Source: Mesorhabditis belari (lineage: Eukaryota; Nematoda; Chromadorea; Rhabditida; Rhabditidae). Taken from it: 64,000 nucleotides of DNA. The notes below the pieces were generated by a model that had not been told where the DNA came from, did no database searches, and saw nothing but the letters and a program-made list of their open reading frames with translations. Position numbers and translations under genes: made by a program. The stretch lies in NCBI GenBank assembly GCA_958450365.1, contig CAUEEP010000926.1, positions 1,784,501-1,848,500 on the forward strand, given 5' to 3'. Below, piece after piece: positions 1 through 11,200 of this stretch; the stretch's first letter is position 1; each line of letters opens with the position of its first letter.

Positions 1-788
1 TAGCTTACCGTAGTCAAAGATTTGAACTTGAGCTATTTAAGACTAAGATCCAGACTTAAAGGACATGTCAGCTGAATGTTCAATTTCACACGTTTCCCTC
101 CAATCTTTTGAATCTAAAAAAAAAAGAAAAGAAATTTGAATTCCTCTAAAGAAATCTTTTCTATTCACTCATTTTTGATCGTTCTTTGAAGAACGGCCTT
201 TTTTTTCCTTCCCTTTTCAATGATTCATTCTTTTTAATCGAAAAAAAAACGCGCAGACTCTTCGAAAATCATCGCAAAGAATTTCGTAACAATGCGAAAC
301 AGAGAAAACAAATATGCATTGTGTTTGGATGTTTTTGTGAAAATTTGAAATGAAAATGGGATTTATTTTTGGATAAATGAAGTCAATGACGAGAGTGGGG
401 ATCGAAATTTCGGTTGATCGCAGTTGAAAAGGCTAACCGATTAAAAGGCTAGCCAAACTATAAGTCTTGAAAGTCTTATAAGACTTGAAACGACTATAAT
501 TCTTGTGCTCTTACAGAAAATTTGAATAAATATCATCTACATAATTAAACTTTATTTAATCTAAAGCACATTAAACTTTTAAATATTCAATCTTTTCCTC
601 AAGAGCGCAACTCCTTGTCGGCCTCGCGGAACGGGATGCTGAAATTTCAGTTGAGAGTTTCAAAAGAATATCTCTAGGAAAGTAAAGCTGTTATAAATAC
701 ATTATATTAGATTGACAACTTGAAAGTACACTTCGTATTTCCCAGAAAACATATATGCCAATTGAATTAGATTTCTCTCAATTTGAAT
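1..788. other. No gene recognised
   Basis: AT-rich DNA with short A and T runs. No coding exon, RNA or clear repeat seen. Confidence 0.5.
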
Positions 789-1170
789 TACCGTGAACAC
801 TGTAATAGTACCACACCCCCTTAATGACGGTGCGGAGTGTTGCGTAGCCTAGCTTTGAACGAGTTTTTCTCGATACTGGTTTATGCTACAAGGCGCGCTT
901 AGGTATCAAAAAATAGCTGAAATTCAGGGCTATTTTTGATATCAACAGACGGAGCATCGCGTAGCCTAGCTTTGAACGAGTTTTTCTCGACACTGGTTTA
1001 TGCTACAATGCGCGCTTAGGTATCAAAAAATAGCCCTGAATTTCAGCTATTTTTTGATACCAAAAGACGCATTTTTGAAAGTACGGGCGCTTTGAAAAAA
1101 ATGAAATACTAAAAAACTTTTGCGACTACGCGACTGTACGGGGTGGGGTACTATTACAGTATTTACGGTA
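789..1170 (+). mobile_element. pogo-type MITE, dimer form
   Basis: TA-flanked; ends ACCGTGAACACTGTAATAGT and ACTATTACAGTATTTACGGT. The inner module (AGCTTTGAACGAGTTTTTCT ... TAGGTATCAAAAAATAG) is present twice, joined by ACGGAGCATCGCGTAG. The core is in the GCTGAAATTCAGGGC orientation in the first module and the reverse in the second. Confidence 0.85.
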
Positions 1171-1590
1171 GATTAAAAGTTACATATTATCGAATTTAAG
1201 ACAAACTTAAGCAAATTTGGACATAAATTTTCAAATAAATTTGAGCAGAAATTCAAGTTTTTTTTTTCTGAAAATTCCTCAAACAGACATATAACGAAAA
1301 CAATTAGAAGAATCGAGCTGAGAATTCGGCTATATGCCTAACTTTTGATGCCCTATCTTTTTTCTATGAACCTCAAAATAGGTTTATGTGGAAGAAAGTG
1401 CTCAACGCTCAAATCGCTTCATCGAGTGTTCATCTTTTTTGGTTCCTCAACTTCTTGCCCCCTAGAAAACTACAAAGCCGAAACTTTTCTAAATCTGTTA
1501 AAAGCCTGTTTTAGAGAATAAATGAGCCTTTTTATTAGTGAAAACTGTAGATTAATTGGGGCAATAGTTATTTCTAAAAAGTCCAATGAA

Positions 1591-1812
1591 TACCGTATTT
1601 TCTCTAATAGTAGTGCACCCAGAGCGTCGCCTAAATTGCTCGAAATCTCGAAAACCGCTTATCAGCACCTATTGATGTGGGGTAGGAAAATGTAGCCGAC
1701 GATGAGATCTAGTGGGGGATTTGAGTGTTGAGCTTCTGGGAAAACTTTGGAAGCCGTAAATAGTCACCACCTCGGCTCGCCGGGGTACACTACTATTAGA
1801 GAGAATACGGTA
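1591..1812 (+). mobile_element. Second MITE family (TACCGTATTTTCTCTAATAG ends)
   Basis: Inverted ends TACCGTATTTTCTCTAATAG with GTAGTGCACCC next to them; TA at both sides. The inner part (CCGCTTATCAG, GATGAGATCT, AAGCTTTT) is shared with the other copies. Confidence 0.8.
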
Positions 1813-1830
1813 TTCATTAATATAAATAGA

Positions 1831-2033
1831 TTACGGGATTTTCTCTAACCTAGGCTTCCCCTAAGTTCCTTGAAATCTTGTAAACCGCTTATCAGAACCT
1901 ATCGATGTGGGGTAGGAAAATGTAGCTGACGATGAGATCTTGTGGGGGATTTGAGTGTTGAGCTTCTGCAAAAGCTTGGAAACCGTCAAATAGTCACCAA
2001 CTCGGGTGCACTACTATTAGAGAAAATACGGTA
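1831..2033 (+). mobile_element. Second MITE family, degraded left end
   Basis: Same body as the preceding copy; left end mutated (TTACGGGATTTTCTCTAACC), right end intact. About 30 bp of host sequence (GTTATTTCTAAAAAGTCCAA) is repeated on both sides of this pair of elements. Confidence 0.7.
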
Positions 2034-2211
2034 ATTGGTGCACTAGTTATTTCTAAAAAGTCCAATGAATAAGTGTCCCAACTTTCAAGTTGCTAATTTA
2101 ATAGTAGCAAAATAAGTATACTATTATATTTGAGAACCCGGTTCTTCTATTTTTCAAGAATGATCGGTAGCAGATTATTTAACAGGAATAGTTACTCTTT
2201 TAAACAATGAA

Positions 2212-5200
2212 CTACCGATTTTGAGCCGGATTTCGTCCTTTCTCGAAAGCCTCTGTATCAATTGGAAGCACCGATTCGTCAGTGTCCTGAAAGTAGATCA
2301 AGAATTGTGAAATATTTAAGATAAGAAAAGGCATTGCCGATCTCACCCTCAACTCCTCCTCAGTGGGCATATCGGCTGGATGAATGAAAGAAAGAGGATC
2401 CATCTCACCGTCCGGGAAGCTCTAAAGATAAATTTCCATTTAAATAGCAAATAAAATACAGTGAAAATGTCGCCCTTTTCTTCCGCTCCGCCCGTTTTGA
2501 TCATTGAATCGGTTTCGGTTCCTTTTGCGATCTGAAATGCATCAAAGATTTACGAGCAAAAGTGTGAGTGAAGAATAAAGGAAAGGCCCAAGTCTCATAG
2601 CTTACAAGGAAAGATCAACTGGCTGAGCCAGCCAAATGACATGCAGTCTGTACCATTCGATGCAGAATTTCACGCTGATTCCGAATCTGCTTTCCGTTTT
2701 TGCTGAATGTTATTTGGGCAGGAGTTATAAGGACTTGTTAGGACTCTGAGAATATAGGTTTTTGGATCTTAGGCGCCTTCTGTGCGACCTCAACTCTATT
2801 ATAGTAGGTTTCGATGATTAAATTGTGTCCAGGAGGGACTGACTGTTTGATTAGATTGAATAAATTGTGATCTCGGAAGCTGGTCCATGTCCGAGTACAC
2901 AAAGAACGCAAGTTTTCACATCTTGAAAAAAAGCAAAAAAAACTGGGCCTCACACAGAGATCTTTGGTCTCGAAAAAAGACGCTCTACCGCTCGACTACA
3001 ATCTACAAGAATTGAGGCCGCGCAGAAGGGGCTCAAGATCCAAAAACCAATATTTTCAGAGTCCAAACAAGTCCTTATAACTCCTGCCCAAATAACATTC
3101 AGCGAAAACGAAAAGCAGATTCGGAATCAGCGTGAAATTCTGCGTCGAATGGTAAAGGCTGCATGTCATTTGGTCGGCTCAGCCAGTTGACCTTCCCTCG
3201 TTAGATATAGAAAAGACGAACTGGGATACGCTAACTTTTTCCTGAACACGAAACACTGAACAATTCCCCCTCTCACCTCAGTCACAAATCCGTCTCCTTC
3301 TTTTTTCATTTCAGTCACAAACGAGTGCTCTCTCGTGTACTCGGGTAGCTAAATCTTTTAAAACAAAAAAGATTTCCCTGAAAACCTCTTCGATTAACGT
3401 GTCGTGAGCAACTTTCTCCAACTCCTCGCTCTCATTGATCAGATAATCAGAGATATCCTGTAAATTTGAATATGATAAAACTGTGAATTTTTACCGCATG
3501 ATCATCGACTTCAATGCCAGACCCTTCCTCAATCGTTTGATTGGGATTTTGTCTGCCTTGTGGATTATCTGAAATTTTATTTTAAAAATGCATTTTCAAT
3601 AATGTGGTACAAACGTTGCACAAGAAGTCGTAAATCTAAAAAACAGGAAAAAGCAAATCTTGAGTCTTGTCGCCGGGGATTGTACCCCCGAACCCTCGAC
3701 TAAAATACCAGCCTCTTAGCCACTCGGCCATGAAGGTCATTTCCAGGGGATAAAAATAAGTTGGCTTTATAAGCTTTGTGCTCTTTTTTTTCTTACAAAT
3801 ATTGAAGGTAAGTGTCGCTTCGGTGTCTCCGCGTGTTGTGAAGAGGAAAATCGGCATGAAATGATTCGCGGAAACGATTCGGCGAGACGCATAGCCGGCA
3901 CAACAAAATCTGAAACACAAAAAACAATCTTTTCTTTTGCATAATGGATCACCTAGTCATATTTTGGGTTCACATTCAATTTCGGGTTCTCATTTTTTTT
4001 TTGGGTTCTCATTCAATTCATTTCTACCTGTATCCAGTGATCCTCTTATCCGTGTGTGGCTTCAATTCGATCGCTTGCCTCCAACAACCCGTCTCACAAA
4101 GTGTCCCACGTAATTTATTCAATCGTACTTCAACGCGCTTTCCTTTTGGAGCCTGCATTACTTATATATATCAAATAATTCTCTTATAAGTTGATCATTT
4201 TTTGTTTTAAACTCACTGCCAAATGGTAGATGCAGTTGCGGAGATGGGTCGCTTTCTCATTGCGCTTTATGTGGATTCTGAAGATTCTCATTGTCAGTTA
4301 AAACGTATATTTAGGAAATTCTTGTCCTGTATATCAAAAAGTTTAAGATTTTCAAATGTCATACCTGATCTTTTGTGGTGCATGAGTGGCTCGTACCACT
4401 CCACCGCATCCGATCACACTTGGTGCCTCTCGTCGAGTGCATTGACGTCCCGCAAATCCCTCTGGGCATCTGAATGAATAGATTTTATAAGACTATAGAG
4501 ATTATAGAGATGTGATTTGACGTGGCTTACTAGGCTAATAAAGTTAGTGAAGAAAAAAAGATGTAAAAAATGATACAAAAATAAACGCTTCAAGGGTACA
4601 ATAGGTGAATGTAGTTTGTCAAAATTGACGAAAAGTCAAAGTGTTTAATAACAACTAATGAGTAAAAATTACTTAAAAGTGGATCCTTTGACTCACCGAG
4701 TTTTGTAGAAAAACAGCCAAGTTTAGGACAATAAATTGATCGCAAAAATAAAAAATGACGCCCAAAACTGATTCTGTTTACGAAGAATGTCGGAAATACA
4801 AAAATAGTCGCATCGGACGGAGGAGGATCATGTAACGGTCTCACATTGTAATTTTGAAATTGGATTGGCAGGGCCGCGCGAACGCAGCCCCTCACGCAAA
4901 AATTTAGCTGTTAGCGAACCCCAACTCGGAGCTGCCACACGGGTCAACACAGTCAAAAGTGCAATGACCATGTCTCACCATGGGGGTCCCGTCTTGGTGA
5001 TCACGAGAAACCCCCCAGCCAGGTAAGTTTATGAGCGGGTCGAGGGAGGGGGTTAAGTAAAAGACGTGCGCCAGATCGCGAGCGATTACGCTTGTACACA
5101 AAGAACACCCAAGGGGTCGGGCATGTCTTGTTGCCAGGGGAAAAAGAAGTTTAAATCCTTTTATTGGAGTTTAAGATACTCAAGCAATGGACAGAATATC

Positions 5201-8200
5201 TGAAGATTAGTTTGATTTTGGGTTTATTCAAATGGGAACCGCTTCTTTTCTCTCGGAGTTAAATTTTTAGTCTTCATTAAAGAAATTCAAGTAATGTGTG
5301 CAAGATAGCAAGATAGTAGCATCCAAAAATAGCAAGATATAAAAATAGTTGATATCAAAATCAAAATAAACACTTTAAACAAAACCGTTGCACAGTGATG
5401 GAGTTAAAAATGGATAAATTTGTGGGGCTGCGGCACAACATTACAATTGTTGGCATGTTTGGCAGGGCCGCGCGAACGCGGTCCCTCAGGCTGTTAGCGA
5501 ACCAAAACTCGGAGCTGCCAAAAGGGTCACACAATCAAAAGTGCAATGACCATGTCTCACCATGGGGGTCCCGTCTTGATGTTCATGATAAAATCCCAAG
5601 CCTGGTAATTTTATCAGCGGATCGAGGGAGAGACTTAACCAAAAGACAAGCGCCAGACGACAGCGATTACGCCGCCGCAAAAAGAACACATCAGTGATCG
5701 ATAGATGCCTTGTTGCCACGGGCATTTCCAATAAAGACATTCTTCAAAACTATGAGATTACATTCGATTATCCGAGATGTTGAGATGTTTCAACCCAAGC
5801 AATGCGCTTTCAAAGTTATTGGTTGATTACGATCTTTTCACTTAATAGAAAATACGGTACATAAAATGTTGCACATTTCAAACAAAAGCACGACTTCAGA
5901 ATATTCATTTTTCCAATGTTTCCCCCATGAAAAAGTTCAGTCTAACTAATCCCTGATTCATAAAAATTCTCGATGAAGATGCCCGTGCTTTCGCTTTAAA
6001 TTATTCCATTTGTCCAAAGGAGAAGTCCAAGAATAGCCCTCCATCCCCTCATTTAAGCTTTCTCAAGCTTTTGATATTTATCTTTTAAAGCTTTCAACTT
6101 TTGATATTTATCATAGGCTTGGCTTAAGTTTTCCTTTTACCGTAATTCGAATAAAAATAAAGTCAGAATTACGGTTTAAAAACGGTCTTAAAGCATATCA
6201 GTTGGATTTACCTCTTATAGCCTTTCAATTCTATTAGCAGGGCCGCGCGAACGCAGCCCCTCACGCAAAAATTTAGCTGTTAGCGAACCCCAACTCGGAG
6301 CTGCCACACGGGCCAACACAGTCAAAAGTGCAATGGCCATGTCTCACCATGGGGGTCCCGTCTTGATGATCACGAGAAACCCCCAGCCAGGTAAGTTTAT
6401 GAGCGGATCGAGGGAGGGGGTTAAGTAAAAGACGTGCGCCAGATCGCGAGCGATTACGCGTTGGCAGAAAGAACACCCAGGCGGTCTGGGGTGTCTCGTT
6501 GCCGCGGGCATTTTAATCAGAGACATTGTTTCAAACTATGAGGTTTATCCGAGATGTTGGAATGTTTCTACCCAAGCGATGCGCTTTCAAAGTCATAGGT
6601 TGATTACGATCTTTTCACTTAATAGAAAATACGGTACATAAAATGTTGCACATTTCAAACCAAAGCACGACTTCAGAATATTCATTTTTCAAATGTTTCC
6701 ACGATCATTTGTCTCACTTACATCAATCTATTGGCAGGGCCGCGCGAACGCAGCCCCTCACGCAAAAATTTAGCTGTTAGCGAACCCCAACTCGGAGCTG
6801 CCACACAGGTCAACACAAGTCAAAAGTGCAATGACCATGTCTCACCATGGGGGTCCCGTCTTGTTGATCACGAGAAACCCCCCAGCCAGGTAAGTTTATG
6901 AGAAGGCGATTGGCGTGAGATAAAGAAGACCCCTTTGCTAGATTGCGCACCTTTACACGAGGCAACAAAGAACGCACAACGAGAGAGGAAAGACGCAGAG
7001 CTTTCGCTTTCGAAAGAAAACAGCAAAAATACTTGGTGAAGAGAAAATAGAAAAAGAAGCTTGAAATGAAGCTACCGTAATCTCTAGATAAACAACTAAA
7101 TAACCTTTGCTAGAGCGATTCCGCGCGACAAAGAACACCTTGGTGGATGTCTCCATCAGTGATTGTTGTCTACAATTCTAGTCAACTCACTTGCAGTATC
7201 CACATCGATTCGGATCATTATAGCCGTTATTCAAGCATTTCATTCTCAATTTGCAACGGCCTAAATATACATAAAAGATAAAATAAATGCTTTACTTTGA
7301 CAGTTATAGTGAGTATTCAACAATTGTAGATCCAAGAAAGTCGGTCCAGTCAACGATCCCATTGTGTATTGATAATTTGGATCTTTTGCCACCACTGAGG
7401 GGACATTCGACTGCACGGAGAACCGGAAATTAGAGAAAGTTATTAAGTTATTCAGTTGGCTGCTTTGATGTTTGATTTAGAAATGAAAGATTCGCTTACT
7501 CGGTTGGTCCATAGTGCATCACTGATCCGATCTCGTAAGGGATCCCGTACGTTTTCAAGCTCGATATTCCCACCTAGAATTTCTCAAAGTTCTCAAATAA
7601 ACTAGATTGATACTAGATTGAATCCTAGACTGGATACTAGACTGGATCCTAGACTGGAGCCTTGACTGGATCCTAGACTGGATCCTAGACTGGATACTAG
7701 ACTGGATAGTAGCCTGAATCCTAGACTGAATCCTAGACTGGATCCTAGACTGGATACTAGACTGAATCCTAGCCTGAATCCTAGACTAGATCCTAGACTG
7801 GATACTAGACTGGATACTAGACTGAATCCTAGACTGAATGAATGACCTTAGGCTTAGATTAAATTGTTTAAAAAAATCCGTAGATTTTAACACCGACTTT
7901 TCCAAAATTGTAGTAAAGGCCTTTGGGAACGCGATTGGCCAACACGTGAATGAACTTGTCACGATCATATCTGAGATTGGGATTTAAGAGCGAAAGATAA
8001 AGTTTTGTAAGGCAAAACTATTAGATTCAAACATTTGTAATTGTCGTTTTGTACAATTTTGTGTAAAAGGTAGTGAGAGATTTACAAAACTGTTTCAATT
8101 TTTGATGAAACATCATTGTTGAGTAGATAATAGTTGTTTTAAATCATTTCCCCCCGAATTATTTATTTGTTTTCTAAAGGGCGGACCTCCTACCGTACCC

Positions 8201-11200
8201 TTAACTGTCCGCCATTTCACAAAATTGTTTCTCTTTGGTCAAATTCGTTGTCAAACTTTTGTTTGAAAAGAATTGCTCAAGATTGCCGAAATAAATTGTT
8301 AAATCAATTTGTACCATCAAGGAAATACATACCGCAAATACTGTAATTGGACCTCACCCCCATAATGACGGTGCGGAGTGTTGCGTAGTCTAGCTTTGAA
8401 CGAGTTGTTCTCGACACTGGTTTATGCTACAATGCGCGCTTAGGTATCAAAAAATAGCTGAAATTCAGGGCTATTTTTTGATACCAAAGACGCATTTTTT
8501 AAAAGTACGGGCGCTTTGAAAAAAATGAAATACTAAAAAACTTTTGCGACTACGCGACTGTACGAGGGAGGTGTGGTACTATTACAGTATTTACGGTAGG
8601 TTGGCAAGTTATAAACGATCGCTTGCTTTGTTCAATGATTACTTAGAATTCAAAAAAAGATTTTTCGTGGGGTTTTTTTTCAGCAAACAAACTCCAAAAT
8701 TTTCGCGTAAACATAAGATCCCTTCCAGATTTCTGAGCCCCTTCTGAGCCAAATTTCTGAAAAAAAATGGAGGACGAGAAATTTCTTATTCGCACAGCTA
8801 TGCTCTACGATTTTAAACAAGGAAAATCAGGCGCTGAATCTCGTCGTACAATTATTTCCGCTTTTGGAGATGGAAGTATTAGCGAAAGTCAATGTCGAAA
8901 ATGGTTTCAAGGCTTTCAAAGTGGCAACGAAGGTCTTCAGGATGAGCCGCATGAGAGGCACCCTCCAGGAGTCACTCATGTGAATTTGCTGGGTATTAAA
9001 AATAGCCCTGAATTTCAGCTATTTTTTGATACCAAAGACGCATTTTTTGAAAGTACGGGTGCTTTGAAAAAAATGAAATACTGAAAAACTTTTGCGACTA
9101 CGCGACTGTACGAGAGGGTTGGGGTCCAATTACAGTATTTACGGTAAGTATACAAAAATTATAATAAATCATTCTCTAATCTTAAATACATTTAAAAAAT
9201 AAAACAATTCGAAGAAAGCAAAGGAAAGTTAACCTGCTCTGTTCATGAAAGAGTCCCAATGCATGGGCCACCTCGTGTGAGGAAATGCCAAACTGAAAGG
9301 AAATATAACTATCATATTGGTGCAATAAATTAGAATCTTAGATAGTAAACGGTATTAATATTATTAATATTAAGCTTATTCAATAAACCGGTTCACAGCC
9401 ATCCCCAATCGAGATCCATTGTTGGCGTTGTGATGGATCCCTGCCCACCGTGCTCCAACAGCCAGCATCGTGTCCGATATAGTACAAGTACACCTAGATG
9501 TTTGCATTAAATAAAGGTTTATTTGAATTTCCAAAGTTTAAATCACTCACATCCTCTTTTGTCCTTTTTCTGAAACGAATACAAGTGTGTCTCTGGAAAT
9601 ATTTCATCGCTGCGATCACTGTGTACTTTTTGTAGCGATCTAAAAGATTGGAAGTGTAAAAGCTGAAAGCTAAATCTCGATAGTTTCCGTTTATGCATTG
9701 TAATTTATTCCATAATCTATGGATTGTTGGCGGATGGGCCCGGGGGCCCGGGTTCAGGGCCCGGGTTCGTCAAACTATTTACCATTTACCATCTAGTAAT
9801 TTTGCTAAATCAATTTACCAATTCAACATTTAGCAACTTTGCTATGCTGATACTGAGTATGCTTTTACTTTTTCGAGCTCTGTAACGAAAAGAGCTCTGC
9901 AACGTTTCCCTAGTTAGCATTTAGCAACTTTGCTAAATGCTAACTAGGGAAACGAAGCTTAAACTGTGAGACAGTGCATAACAATATGGTTAAGCTTATT
10001 GATTTGTGAATATGTAGCTTTTAGTTGTCAGAACTCACTCATGCTTCGATGATAGGCGACGGGCACTCCGTCCGACCAGATCTCCCGTGGATAGGTCTTC
10101 TTTCTGAAATAAAAGATCTACAGACTAGGATCTAGATCTTGATTTCTAAATGAAAGCATTTGTCCTGCATTTCACCTGTAGGCTTGTCTTTTCACCCGTC
10201 CCTTTGAGGTCATTTCTTCGAGCATTTCCTCTAAAAACGCTCGATTTGGTCGAATGTCGTGCTCCAACAAAATGTCTCTAAAATTCACCATCAATCCTTC
10301 ACAATGGGATTTGGCACTCACGAATATTGTGCGTTCAATCGGCTCATCGTCAGCGTTCGATTGATCGATGCCTCGTGCGGCTCAACTTCATGCTGAATTC
10401 ATATAGTTGATTTTGAGCAATTTCAAGTTCAAAACTAGAGTTCGGCAAACAAAACCAAAACCAAAACAGACCAAAACCAAAGCCAAAACCAAAACACCAA
10501 AACAAACCAAAACTCAATTTGCATATAAATTAACATGTAAATTTAAAATTGTAAAATGCAAATTTGCCTTTCACTTTTTCTCACTCCCCAAAATCTCGCG
10601 GCGAAAAAAGGACCAAAACACGACCTCGAAATTTCGAAACAAAAAATGGCCTATGGGATAGATTTTTGGACGCTGATTTCAAATCTGCAAACAGATTTTC
10701 GCTAGCTCCTCCCAATGGCGAGATATTGGCGAGTTTTGGTTAGTTTTGGTTTTGGTTTTGGTCTGTTTTGGTTTTGGTGGTTTTGGTTTTGGTTAAGTTT
10801 TGTTTTCCGAAGTCTATTCAAAACTTACATGTGCTGGCTGATTTTGAAGATTTTGTTCAACGGCTGATGAGAGTGAATCAAAGAGAGCCGAGTTTTCACC
10901 AAATCTCACGAGATTTCGGAGCTGAAATGGATAATCTGATGATTTATTTTCTGATTGCTTCTGTTAAGCTATAGAAAAGCTTTGAGCTATAGCTTTTGAG
11001 CTCTTCCTAAACTCTCTAGGATCTTGGAAGAAATCAGGAAGAAAACTTAGCAAACAAGAATGTTAAAAAGGCGAATCTGGAAAGCTAAACAGATCAGGAA
11101 TTTTTTCCAGCCTCAGCTTTTTGTTCTGGCAGTCAGATCTTCTTAATTTTTCTTAAAATACAGTTCAGAGTGAGATCAGTGGACACTGATCAGTTCTGAT

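Noticed and set aside
9736..9772. GC-rich GGGCCC/CCCGGG stretch as a promoter or G-quadruplex
   Set aside because: Very short, lies in an astacin intron, and is explained as a small palindromic repeat; no further support.
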